This document shows, one piece after another, positions 49,750 through 61,339 of a stretch of 64,000 nucleotides of DNA; position 1 is the first letter of the stretch; every line of letters starts with the position of its first letter. The notes beneath the pieces are model-generated. The model searched no databases and was not told where the DNA came from. It saw nothing but the letters and a program-made list of their open reading frames with translations. The DNA is from Adineta vaga. Lineage: Eukaryota > Rotifera. A program made the position numbers and the translations under genes. The stretch spans positions 13,826,001 to 13,890,000 of the forward strand of contig CP075497.1 of NCBI GenBank assembly GCA_021613535.1, in the 5' to 3' direction.

Positions 49750-51602
49750 ATGGATTCGAAAAAACGCTCCGATTCCAATCAATCGAAACACTGGTCTCGA
49801 TATTCCAAGCACTCCAGTGATGAATCCAACGACGAAGATGATGATGCTGATAATGATTCTGAAGATGACGAGATACCTTCTACTCTTCAAGATAGTTCTG
49901 ACGAATCAGATGGTGGCGTGGTTGAAAAGGATTCAGATGATGAATCTGATGCTAGCACTGTTGAAACTGGAAGTAACAGTGATGATGAACCACCTAGACG
50001 CCGAGCAAAACGTCAACCACAAGTTGAACAATCACCGGTTCAAATATTTACAGCAAAATCTGGACGTCAGTGGACATCAAAGGAACCTCCCAAACGAAAA
50101 ATACCATCAGCTAATATCTTACGACAGCAAAATGGTGTTGGGCGACCAGCTACAGGTATACAAACAATTAAAGAAGCATTTCAGGTTCTGATCACTCAAG
50201 AAATGGTTCTTATTTTGGTGAAGGAAACTAATCGACGAGCTCATCTGATCTTGGAACAATGGAATAAGAACAATTCTGGTAAAGAATACCAATGGAGGGA
50301 TACGAACCTTGAAGAAATGTGGGCTTTCATTGGGCTTTTACTCCTTGCAGGTGTTCATCGAGCGAAGAATGAGACTCTGGATGAATTGTGGTCAATGATC
50401 AATGGACGACCTATATTTCGAGCAACTATGAGCAAGAATCGTTTCAAAGCCTTACTTCAGTTTTGTCGATTCGACAATACAACAACACGAGAGGAACGAC
50501 TGAAGTCAGATAAACTAACAGCAATACGAGATTTATGGACAATGTTCTTAGCTCGATTACAAATATGCTACACGCCTGGTGGATCGCTCACGGTAGACGA
50601 ACAGCTTATTCCAACGCGTGGTCGTTGCAGTTTTCGTCAATATATGCCTAGTAAACCTGGGAAATATGGACTGAAGATCTTTTGGTGTTGTGACTCAAAT
50701 ACAGCATATCCTTTGAATGCCGAAGTTTATCTTGGTCGTCAACCTGGAGCAGCAGCTGCAGCTAAAGATACAAATCGAATTCGTAATTTAGTGAAACGAT
50801 TAGTACATCCTTGGATCAATACAGGACGAACCATTACTACAGACAACTATTTTACCAGCGCAGAGTTGGCAGAAGATTTTCTAGGTGTTCAAACAACTCT
50901 TGTAGGAACTATTCGACGAAATAAAAAGGAAATTCCACGAGAGCTGCAACCAAATACTCAACGTCCTGAGCAATCATCGATATTTTGTTTTGATCGACAG
51001 TTAACACTAGTTAGTTATGTACCTAAAAAATCACATGCCGTGATTCTGTTGTCATCTCTTCATCATGATCAGACAATTGTCGACGATGAAAAGAAAAAGC
51101 CAGAGATTATTTTATATTACAATAGCACAAAAGGTGGTGTTGATCATATGGATCATATGGTTCAAACTTATTCGTGTAAACGAAAGACAAAACGATGGCC
51201 AATGACTTTCTTTTTCAACATACTTGATCTTGGTGCTCTTGCTGCTTTTGTCGTATGGATGAACCAAAAATCCTCAATGGAATGAAAAGGAAAACTACCG
51301 TCGACGTCTATTTCTAATGGAACTAGGTTATGATCTTGTTCAGTTGCATCTGGATCGACGACAACATCAACCACAGGCACTTCAAAAGAACGTTCTAGTG
51401 GCTATGCAAGCGATTGGACTAACTGTTACTACTTCACACCCAACTATTGTTTCAAAAGCTACTACTAAACAACGGTGTCATCTGTGCCCAAGAGAGCGTG
51501 ATCGCAAGGTTATGACTCACTGTTCAAGTTGTAATGCTCCCTGTTGTCCAGACCATCACAAAGTTGTTTGCACGACGTGTAGCGAAAAATTTTTAGGATA
51601 AA
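49750..51602 (+). CDS. piggyBac transposase, one frameshift near the C-terminus
   Basis: The first frame (511 residues) has an acidic Ser/Asp-rich N-terminus, then PPRRRAKRQ, the catalytic Asp blocks LTVDEQLIPTRGRCSFRQY and ITTDNYFTSAEL, and GGVDHMDHMV. The frame then stops at SSME, but a one-base shift in the A-run near 51272 continues as NPQWNEKENYRRRLFLMELG into a Cys-rich C-terminal domain (CHLCPRERDRK, CSSCNAPCCPDHH, CTTCSEKFLG) with a stop at 51600-51602. Total length would be about 615 residues, full size for the family. All three catalytic Asp regions are present. The frameshift is either recent or an assembly error. Confidence 0.92.
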
Positions 51603-51819
51603 AGTGGATTATACGAAAGTGTTTTAGAAATAAACGATAAAAGAACGAAATATAGTTTCTTTTTTAAGCTATTGAATGTTTAAGAGACAAACTATATACC
51701 ACATAATACTATCATAGTATACTACTTGAAAGGTGTATTGTACCTATCTTATTGGGTTGGGGTCCATGCGGACCCCAGGTGGGAAATAAGTGGTAGTCCT
51801 ACGGGTGGGCGGATGAGGG
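49750..51819 (+). mobile_element. piggyBac element, right end at TTAA 51820-51823
   Basis: The right end CCCTCATCCGCCCACCCG (reverse strand, ending at 51819) abuts TTAA at 51820-51823. A long palindromic GGGGTCCATGCGGACCCC lies inside it at about 51763-51778. The left end could not be located, so the left boundary given is that of the transposase frame. Confidence 0.75.
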
Positions 51820-51823
51820 TTAA

Positions 51824-53328
51824 TAACGTTGAAAAGATTTCTTCCATCAAATTATATTGATATTGTTCATACTTTACATCGTGTTGCTAATACATATATT
51901 GAATTGCAAAACAACTATGATCAAGCTTTTCATTATTATCAACAATGTTTGAAGATTTTAGAAGAGTATTACTCATGAAATATTCCAACGATTTCTCATG
52001 CACTCAACAATATGGGACATTTTTATTATAAACAAGTAAAATATGATGATTCTCTGAGATTACTTGAAGATCATCATTCAACGGATCATATTGAATTAAC
52101 TACGACTTTGATGAATATTGCTAATACTTTATTAAATCAAGAAAAACTCGATGAAGCTATGAATATTTATCAACGAGTTTTACTCATTCAATAAAAGACA
52201 TATTCATCGGATCATTTCCATATTGCGCAAAACTTCATCAACCTCGCGTATATATCAAGAAAGAAAAACCAATATGATAAAGCTTTAGAATTATATCAAA
52301 AAGCATTAGTAATACAAAAGAAATACTTTCCATTTGGTCATTCAGCGATTATTTATACACTTGAATGTCTTGCTACTGTTTTCAGTGATCAACGACAATA
52401 TAATCAAGCTATTAATTATCATGAACAAGTCATAGAAATGAAAAGAAGACTTTTTCCAAGTAATCCAGTAAAAATTGCCGATAGCTTAAATAATATTGCA
52501 AATATTTTCTCCAAACAAGAAAAATATGAACAAACACTCGGTCTTCAACAACAAATTTTACTTATTAATAAAAAATTCTATTCACCTAATCATGTTCAAA
52601 TAGCTACAAGTCTTAATAACATCGGCGAAGTAGTTGTTTATCTAATGAAAAAATACGAAGAAGCTTTGAAGTATTTTCAAGAAGCATTAGATATTGACAA
52701 AATACTAAACCCTCTATCCAAGAATATTCATATGATCCATAGTCAACTGAAATATAATGATGCTATTATTTATAATGAACAAGCAGTAAACATTCGAGAA
52801 AAGTTGGATCAATACAATTATGAATCAATATCTCAAATACTTTACAATATTTCATATTCATTTCGAAAACAAAATCAATTCGATGAAGCAATGGAATATC
52901 AACAACGATCGTTGAATATTCGAGAAAAACATCAAACGTTTGATTACGATAATATTGCAGATAATTACATATATATGGGTCATATACAGAATGATCAGAG
53001 AAAATTTGATGAAGCAATGGATTTCTGTACAAAAGGATTGAAAATCTATGAAGAATTTTGTCCGTTTAAACATGATAAAATTACATTATATCTTGAGCAT
53101 ATTGCATTGAATTTTGACAATCAAGGAAATTATACTCAAGCACTTGAATATCGAAGAAAAATTGAAAAAATTGAAAAAGAAAATTATCTATCAATTTATT
53201 CGACAATTGCTGATAGTCTTAATGAAATTGGGCATATACTCTGTAAACAAGAAAAATTGAATCAGTCATTAGATTATTATCAAGAAGCAAGGAGAATTTT
53301 CGAAGAATATTATTCCCTCGATTGAAAG
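51824..53328 (+). pseudogene. Kinesin-light-chain-like TPR protein, degenerate
   Basis: A tandem array of about ten TPR units of 42 residues in one frame, with cores such as ISHALNNMGHFYYKQVKYDD, KIADSLNNIANIFSKQEKY, SLNNIGEVVVYLMKKYEEA and DSLNEIGHILCKQEKLNQS. In-frame stops at about 51976 and 52192 break the first part; from 52438 the frame stays open for 295 residues. The array begins abruptly at the TTAA where the piggyBac element ends, so its 5' part may have been displaced. It ends where a dispersed repeat brings in TGA (53326-53328). Large TPR families of this type are typical of bdelloids. Function unknown. Confidence 0.75.
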
Positions 53329-54000
53329 GAGGGTCATATGAAAAAAAATAGTTTGTTTGTCTGTGTCAGGATCAAAGGTCATAAAATTAGATTTTTCGGT
53401 AATCACGATAAAACTTAACTAAAAGGGTAATCGAGGCCAGGGATGACGAATATGATGTTAATTCTGACTAGTTATTAACTAATTAGTTAATTAATTAGTA
53501 TTATTTCTCATAAAATTTGACCAAACGATTTTCTGGGTCAATGATCAAGAATCTGGTGTTCCTTTTGATTTATTACTAACTGATTGGCTAATTAATTATT
53601 AATTAATAATATTTTAAATAAAACTTCGCCAAATAGTCATCAGATGTGAGGATCACGAATATGACGTTAGTTTTAACTGATTATTAGTTATTAATATTCT
53701 CAATAATACTTCACCAAAAGGTAATTGGGAGGAAAGAATATGAATATGATATTAGTTTTCAAAATTTTTTTCCGAGTTTTCTTCTGAAATATTGAACTAA
53801 GTTTTACAAGAAAAACTAATGGGGTTTGTAAGGGTTCACCGAAGGGTTATAGAGGTTCAGGATTCGAATTTGATGTTAGTTGTTCCCTTGGCTGAAAGGA
53901 GGGTGATACGAAAAAAAGTGGCCGAAAAACGAAAATGCGTTTGTGTTTGTGTCTGTCGTAGGTCGAAGGTCAAATACATATACACTAATACAAAGTATGA
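53316..54000 (+). repeat. Dispersed repeat copies 2 and 3 around a degenerate tandem block
   Basis: CCTCGATTGAAAGGAGGGTC at about 53319 and CCTTGGCTGAAAGGAGGGTG at about 53885 match the start of copy 1 at 47318. Between them lie four or five diverged units of roughly 115-130 bp with shared phrases: GTAAT..GAGG, CACGAATATGATGTTAGTT, CTGATTATTAGTTATTAAT and TAATACTTCACCAAA. Confidence 0.75.
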
Positions 54001-54771
54001 AGATATCTATAGGTGTTCAAGCCTTATATAAAGAGTTGCACAGCAGTTCTCTAGTCCTATGAGAATGGTTGGTTACTGAATCAGATAACCCACAGCCTCG
54101 CTCAATATAGAAATGATGAGGGACAGTTCCTATTGTTTGCAGGAACGGAAGAATATGTGTTTCAAAGATTGAAAATGGGATGGTTGCGGAGCGGCGAGTC
54201 GTGAGTGACGCCCCATCGGGACGCCGATGAACGACGAGCTGCTCTCGATAATATCTTCTGATATACCGATGAAGAAAATCAACCGAATTGGCAGTGAAAT
54301 CTCTTGAAGAATCGCACCCTGTTTATCGATATTTATGGTTCTGTTCGAAATAGAGGCATAGTTGAAGATGGTAACGTCATTGTGATTGCTCTAAGAAATT
54401 TATCATTTTATTTGGACAGTTTTTTCCATTTCCAAACATCTAATAAATGGGACGAATGACACTATAGGTGGAAGTTGGTTAGATTAGAACTGTGGCAGAA
54501 ATAAGGATCCTTTTCGACAAACCATTTCCGACGAAATCTCTGCCTTTTCGTGTGTAAAACGTTTTGGGAGGTACTTGAAGGTGAGGTATAAAGTCGGTCG
54601 AGAGTCAAGCGAGTCAGCCTCGACGAGCGTTATAGTTAACCTAGAATTCCCTCTTGAGAAAGCACTATGCAATGTCCTTATCATGATTTATGTGAGTCTT
54701 TTGATGACTCAACAAAAACTGCTTGAAGTCAAGTATATATTCAATCTGCTAGATTAATTTATATTTGGAAT
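54001..54771. other. Spacer of unknown origin
   Basis: Less AT-rich than its surroundings, with a GC-rich patch (GCGGAGCGGCGAGTCGTGAG near 54186). Short open frames on both strands show no domain. Confidence 0.4.
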
Positions 54772-55455
54772 TCATCGAAGTAGTAGACAAGCGAGAAAAA
54801 GCACCAGATATGTACTTGAGTATCGAATACTGGTGTTCGAGTCAGTATAAGGTTCTCCAACGATCGTTAAATCTTCAAAATTAATATCAAATCCATCTGT
54901 GTTTTCATTGGGCGAAGCACACATAATTCCAACCATCATCGGTCGAGTTCTATCAATTACTGGAAAATATGCCAATCGCATCATTTTGACTTCGCTTTGT
55001 ATACCTTCAGCAAATTCAATATGAATTGTTTCTTTCACCCTACGAACCCTCAATTTCAAAACATCAGGTGAGTTAATTTGAACAACACTCCAATCCGACC
55101 AACCGTTAACTGTTACAACAGCACTTGCATATTGTTGACCTTCAACATATTCCACTCCACATTTAATCCAATTTTTATTGTCAATTCGTATCATTAAACC
55201 ACCTTGGTCGTAAAGCTCACGATATTTGCCTCGTACATTCACTGTTAAATTAAAAGGTTCCTCACCAGATAAAGATTTATAAAAGAAATGTCCTGTATCA
55301 CGCTGAAAACCATAGAACGTACTTTGCCAAAAGTCGGTATTTTTGTCCGTATGAACAGAAATTGTTGTATCATTAACAGACCATCTTTTCGGTTCGTTAT
55401 ACCAGGTGAAATTCATTTGAGATAAAAACGTCGAAAAAAGAACAACGTTCTCCAT
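54772..55455 (-). CDS. DUF1349 (concanavalin-like) protein with C-terminal hydrophobic tail
   Basis: 227 residues from ATG 55453-55455 in one exon. Diagnostic stretches are FTWYNEPKRWSV, TDFWQSTFYGFQRDTGHFFY, LYDQGGLMIRIDNKNWIKCG, VNGWSDWS and MVGIMCASPN, with DGFDINFED near the end. DUF1349 is a beta-sandwich family common in bacteria and fungi, and many bdelloid genes of this kind are of horizontal origin; here that is only inference. The last residues (YSSTYLVLFLACLLLR) are hydrophobic after small residues, like a GPI signal or a tail anchor. No signal peptide is visible, so a 5' exon may be missing. Biochemical role unknown. Confidence 0.8.
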   Translation of the reverse strand: MENVVLFSTFLSQMNFTWYNEPKRWSVNDTTISVHTDKNTDFWQSTFYGFQRDTGHFFYKSLSGEEPFNLTVNVRGKYRELYDQGGLMIRIDNKNWIKCGVEYVEGQQYASAVVTVNGWSDWSVVQINSPDVLKLRVRRVKETIHIEFAEGIQSEVKMMRLAYFPVIDRTRPMMVGIMCASPNENTDGFDINFEDLTIVGEPYTDSNTSIRYSSTYLVLFLACLLLR

Positions 55456-55698
55456 GGATGTTTGCACTCAACTGCGTAGCTTTATTGTCATTTACATGTG
55501 TCCTTTTGTATTTATAATCTGCGTAATAAAAAGAAAGTGCGTCGTATTCTTATCTTCAACGTTTAAATCATCTAATATTTAACCAGTATAAACTTTGTAT
55601 AAAACGTCCGTGTTCTTCACACACCAAAAGGACAGGGTATGGGTGAGAGTTAGGTGTGTTCCTTTATTTTTTACTTTTCTTTATATAAAGAATTAAAG

Positions 55699-56003
55699 TA
55701 ACGCAAAATTTTTATTCATCTAATCATGAACAAGTAGCTGCGTGTTTACAATATATCGGTTATGTTTTTGAACGATTAAATATGTTTGAAGAATCTATTG
55801 AAATACTATCGAAAGCATTGACAGTTTTGGAAGAAAAATCTCCACCTGATAATCCAAAACTTGCATCATGTTTATTTTCAATAGGAACTACTTTGAGTAA
55901 ACAGGATAAAGATGATGAAGCGCTCATTTATTACAAACGAACACTTGTAATTCGAGAAAAACATTATGTATTAGGCGATATCCCAGACAGACATAACCCT
56001 TAA
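55699..56003 (+). pseudogene. TPR fragment
   Basis: QNFYSSNHEQVAACLQYIGY begins without a start codon context and continues EESIEILSKALTVLEE and PKLASCLFSIGTTLSKQDKD to a stop. These are two to three kinesin-light-chain-like TPR units in the same orientation as the array at 51.8-53.3 kb. It may be a displaced part of the same gene. Confidence 0.65.
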
Positions 56004-56465
56004 AAATACGCGTAATCCCTCGTTATATGTACGCATTTTTGTCGTATATACCAGTAGCATTATGAAAGTGTATTTTCGAGTGAGAAATAGTTTCGTATTT
56101 TGATATAATTAAATTATTTCTTACTCGTATTTACCAGTAGGATTATTAACGTGCTGTTGTGTCTGGATACAAATTAATGTTGTTTTAAATGTCAAAGAAG
56201 TCGGATATGTGTAATGATTCGTATCGGGAACCGATTGTTAAGTGAAGTTAGGGAACGTATATAGGTTGGATTGTATTAGTTCGAATTGTATTCGGGTCGT
56301 GCGTGAATTTTTGTTGAAAGATGTGTCAGATGAGTTCTTTTACATAACGAACGTGCGTTTTTGCGAACGATCGTAGTTAGATTGTAGCATAGCTAGAATA
56401 GGAAAGAAGTAGTATGAAGATTTTATTGTTAGAAATAGTATAGAAAATTGTTATCAAGACACATT
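56004..56465. other. Non-coding spacer
   Basis: No gene. Two similar phrases (TATACCAGTAGCATTAT and TTTACCAGTAGGATTAT) about 95 bp apart hint at an old duplication. Confidence 0.4.
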
Positions 56466-59400
56466 TCAGGTTTCCTCCATTAAATTGGGAAATATATAAT
56501 ATTGTGAAGAGGTTGTGAATTGTAAATCTCTTCGATAACCAACTTTTTCTCTAACGTTTTTGCAGTTGACTGAAACAGTTTTTGGTGGAGATGAATGCTC
56601 GGCGAAAACCAGAAAATCATTAACATATTGTGATCCATCGAAGGAAAAGAAATCAAATCCAGTAATATATGCTTGATCAACTATGAATATGATATCATTG
56701 GTTGTTTTCATTTATATTATACCAAGAATTATTCCAATATAAAGATCATTGGAATTATCAGCATATATAATGGCAGAATTATCCACTTGTTTATGGTTCG
56801 AACGGTAGATTGTGAAAGATGTATTTTGATAAAAGCAAAAGGAATGATGCGTATACTGATTCTTTCGATAAACGTTTTGAAGATATTCAGTAGCATATAA
56901 GGAAACAGGACATGTTATGTGACCCAGACCAAAATCGGTAATTTTTTCAATAGATGTTGGTATAGCACGTCTCTTCGATGAAAGGATCTGATGGATTAAT
57001 AATGAAATTTTTGGATGAAAAGCAGAATTCTTAAGCAAAGTTGTAGCATGAGATGTAAACTCGAAATTGTTAATCAATTGCTTTAAAACCAATGATGGAC
57101 CATGAATAGATTTTACAAATGATCCTATTTAAACAGAACGATGACGAAGAAAAGCTTTAAACATCTCTATAATGCACTCAAAAAAATGTCTTTAGAGATT
57201 AGCTGAATTTGAAAAACTCTTCAAGGATAAGTAGTTCCAGATGATGAAAATTTTGTTAGTGTTGACTGTAAGATTATCACTATTTACCAAAATGAAAGAT
57301 CAAAATACATCTGTCTTTACAAATGATCCTTAAAGACTCATCATATCATTATGAATTTTTCATATAGCAAGTTCTATATTAAAATCTATATGATTCATGA
57401 TAAACACATGATATTAACTAAGTATATCATAAAATGGTTCTTGTAATAGATATTAATTAAAACTACTTCTGACTTTATAAACTCTCTTGTATAATCACTA
57501 TTCGATAGTTGAATATATGTACTGAAAGATATCTTAGAGTTATCACTTACGTGGATAGAAAAGATAGTTTTGCAAGAAATAAGCTATACATACCAACTGT
57601 GCTTTCAAAATTGAATGTACTGTAATTATGAATAGGCCCAAATTTGACTAATGATTGATGAACATGTGAAAGTGCATGTACATTCGGAACACAATTAGAC
57701 GTCTTCAACATACAAGAAAGATGATGTTATGGCGTAACATGGTTGAAATCAAGAATACAAACTCCATATAACAACGAAAACTCATTCTCAAATTTATCCA
57801 AGAGCCTTTTGATTTCACTTAAACGAGTAGTTGTTAAAACCCTTGCTTCCGAGAAAATAGCTGCAGAAGCTAATAAGCGAAAATGTTCGTAATATTTTGT
57901 TTTCATTACTTGTTCGAATACTCTATCCAAAAGAAACTTTTATGTTATGAATTTATGAATATTCGTAGTATATATACTTATATCCAAAAAGTAGTGTCAT
58001 GCTAAATTTATTGGCTTTCCACGTTGTATAATACCGTAAAGCACGTGGTAATCCATTGGTAGTCGGATAATGAATATTTTGTAGTAGTTTCTCTAAGCGA
58101 GATAATTGCTTTTTAACTGAGTAATCTGCTTTAACCGTCTCCAACCACAAATATATCAATTTTTTCTTTAAGTGAAAAGAAAAGAAAATTTTTTTTTATT
58201 CACAAACTCTTTCATTCTCCATCAATTGAAAATATGGATTACTTACGAATACACCAGCATATAATCCATGTAACGAATCAAAACAAAAACTCGCACCAAT
58301 TTCAAAATAAGTTAATTGACGTACAGCACAATAACCTACATGACCACAAGCTCTATCGTCTGATGGATCTGTTGGTACATAATTCTATACGAGAAGTATT
58401 GATGAAATAAGTAAGAAAAGTGACAAAATTAGGTTTTTTACTTTATCTAAAATCTTCATGAAATGGTCATATGTCGTATTATTTCGAAGTTTTTCAGGAT
58501 TTCTGTTGTCGTTAATAAAGTATCGTGAGTTTGATGCACCAGTTTTACCTATATGTACAAACATACATGCGCAAATATATATAGGCAGTTAGATAGGTAG
58601 ATAGATAGATTTATCGATTGAGAACCAGGTTTCTCAAGAAGAAAATACCAAATAATAAAACTATAATTCGCTACAGATATTAAACTATTCTAACCTGGTA
58701 TGCACACCAGTCACAACTGAAAAAGCCGGTAGGATCTTTAATGTGCATCATAAGAGATTGTGCTGGTTTGTCACAAACAGCTGCAATAGTAAAAGCATAA
58801 AAATGTGTGTAAACTCTATTTTGAGATTTACCATCAGATGGAATTTCAACATCAAATCCAGTATGTTCAAGAAATTTTAACTCATTTACAATATCTTGTA
58901 AAACTGTGGCATATTCTTGTTTCTTTGGCTTTTCAATTCCATTTGATATAGAACATATTAATATGTTGTTAATATTATAACGTTTGTTACGAGGCAACTC
59001 ATTGATACAAGCACATGTTATCCATATTGAACGACATATTCGTTTTAAAAATACTCCATCTCTGTTCAACGTGAGTGTTATACAGTTTCTGTTTGGATTA
59101 ATCTGCTTTTGTTTTAATATTATTTCTTCACAACGTTTAGAATTTAACATATCATCGCATTGATTTGATTCGTAAGTATGTTTAAGAAGGGTTTCTCTTT
59201 CAAGGATAGAAAGAATTTGTGGGACCAAAGGAAAAACAAAGACAGATGTTGGAGCTGGTATAGGAGTATTAATCGGTTGACATCTCATCAAATTACATTT
59301 CGAAGCGCTTGCACATTTATTACCACATGAAGGACAGATAAAAGATTGATTTCCTTCGAGTAATGTCGGATTATTTCTTTTCAAGTGCCTCATGACTCCA

Positions 59401-60078
59401 TGAAAATCCTTCGGCATATATGGAATATTGAACATATTAATAATACGGCATATATCATTTGCAGCAGTTTTGCTAATACTATGTCTTTTCCACGTGAAAA
59501 ATAACAATATGGACAATTCAGTAGCATCAGGTAATTTTTCTGATTCCAATCGATTTTTAGAAACGTTATTCGAGACTTCCGAATGTTCCTCAATGTCATC
59601 ATGAGCATCACCTGAATCTGTCTCGTCATCATCACCATCACCATCATCATCAACATCGTCATCATTATATTCATCTTCATCTTCGTACTCATTATAACAT
59701 TCACCATCATCATCTTTAGCTTTAGATTCATAATCATCATCAACATGTCTTTCTGATATATATCGTGTGGCTGCATCACTTGAAACTGGATCTGACACTA
59801 AGTAGTATCCATCATGTTGTAATGTGGATATTGTATCATCATCGGAAGCCATGTGTTGGTCAGAATCATGTGTTTCAAGTTCTCTAATAATAGTTGATAT
59901 CGTAGTGAAAACGTTTACAAAAAGTAGAACAAACATACAGTGGATTGCTCAATATATTTGTTGTCATCATTTCTGTTGTATCAAACTGGTTTTTTTCTCG
60001 AATTCGAGTACGATAAAGGCAGAATCGAGATTTTCTATCCATTATCCTTTGTATCTCATTTTCATCTTCGTCAGTCAT
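56466..60078 (-). CDS. CACTA/EnSpm-like tnp2 transposase gene
   Basis: At least seven exons; well-supported ones are 60078-59939, 59883-58695, about 58548-58445, 58385-58250, 58168-57950, 57930-57595 and 57110-56466, the last with a probable 42-nt intron at 56663-56704. The N-terminus is acidic (a long Asp/Glu run). Then come ICPSCGNKCASASKC, LTLNRDGVFLKRICRSIW, CINELPRNKRYN, DKPAQSLMMHIKDPTGFFSC and DWCAYQ, the order of the Transposase_21/tnp2 domain: NxDG, S.W, INELP, D.PA and a C..C zinc-like pair. Later exons give PNVHALSHVHQSLVKFGP and NYSTFNFES, also typical. The 58695/58548 junction does not keep phase in my reading. No CACTA ends were found. It could be an active element, a fossil or a domesticated gene. 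Confidence 0.7.
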
Positions 60079-60436
60079 CTAGAAACATTCTTTTTTTGAG
60101 ATCGTTTAAAAGAATTTTCGTATACTTTTTTATACTGAAACATTCAAAGCAAATGATGACATATTTTATACAGATCTGATGGTTTGTATTCATTACAACT
60201 ACATTTAATCGGTATATTCATATAATATTTGGATTTGTAAATAATGGTTACGAAAAGTTTATTAAAAAGTAAGAGAAGAATACGAGGATATATGTCTTTG
60301 AGTTTCATTAAAATATGATTGAGAATCAAGTAATAAAAAAAATTAAAAACGAAGAAGATATAAGTGTTTAATGTAAAAAACTTCATAAAAGAAAATCAGT
60401 GAAAACTAATTCAAATAAATATCGAAGACATGAAAA
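60079..60436. other. Short spacer between the BEN-like and tnp2 genes
   Basis: About 360 nt, AT-rich, between the stop of the BEN-like gene and the start of tnp2, both on the minus strand. No other feature seen. Confidence 0.4.
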
Positions 60437-61141
60437 TTATTCCTCTTCACTACTTGATTCATCAACTATTTTACTTTTTCGTACATCTGATCGAACGTTA
60501 TCGAAATTTTCATCTTCATATAATTCCTCGTCGTCGTCTTCATCAGATTCATCATCTCCACTGCTTTCGTCACATTCATCAGCATTAGCACCATCATGTT
60601 GTGGAACATTTTGATCAATTGGCATAGATCTTCTTGTTCGATCAGATTTATTACCTTGTCTTATATTAGCTGCAATATCACTCCGCATCTTCTTATAACT
60701 AACACTGTATTTCGGTCGAGAAAGCCGAGCAAATGCTAAAATAAAAAACAATGGAATGATAGACTTTTCAATATTAAATCAGTATTTTATATTGTCCTCA
60801 GAAATTATAATTTTTTTCTCAAATAAAGTGAAACAATAAAGAGAAATTAAGCAATATGCTCAACCTTTGTATTCAGTAATGAACTAGAAGAACTTACCAT
60901 ATATATTTCTGAGCGTCGCCATGGGTACTTGTTTTATTGAATGAACATAAACTTTGTCATCAACTGTTGGACATAAATGTCTCCAAACGTTCATTGCAAC
61001 TTTATCAGGTCTGATGGCATCTCTTTGCACGAATTCTATTGTTTGATCACTTAGATCGAGTTCACGTGCTACTTCTTCAATCGTACGATTATCATTTTGA
61101 TATTTGTTCTCATTTGATTCAATGAATAAAAACAATTCGTT
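60437..61141 (-). CDS. BEN-like domain protein, 5' incomplete
   Basis: Two exons (about 61141-60897 and 60738-60437). The frame enters at a splice acceptor (NELFLFIESNENKYQ) with no Met before MNVWRHL, so a first exon is missing or unseen. RTIEEVARELDLSDQTIEFV precedes DKVAMNVWRHLCP, VPMATLRNIYAFARLSRP and KMRSDIAANIRQG, which follow the helix order of a BEN domain and parallel the gene at 22.7-25.0 kb. The C-terminus is a long acidic Ser/Asp/Glu tail with KSKIV near the end. It lies 5' of the tnp2-like transposase in the same orientation. A DNA-binding role is inferred from the domain. Confidence 0.5.
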
Positions 61142-61339
61142 CTAAAAATTCTCCTGAGGTTTTACTAAAAAGCAGAAATGTTGTGAATTATTATTTGGAA
61201 AATTAATATAAAAATGGCTAATTTCGCTGTCTTCGAATAAGATTTACAAAGGATCATCAATAGCATTTTCATGAATAAACTATCATACAATATAGTGCTT
61301 ATCAAAGATATTCGAAATACACTGCTTGCCTGATAAATT

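Noticed and set aside
53819-54031. Open frame of 70 codons with a Cys-Val run
   Set aside because: The Cys-Val run comes from a TGTGTTTGTGTC low-complexity tract in the third dispersed-repeat copy, not from a gene.
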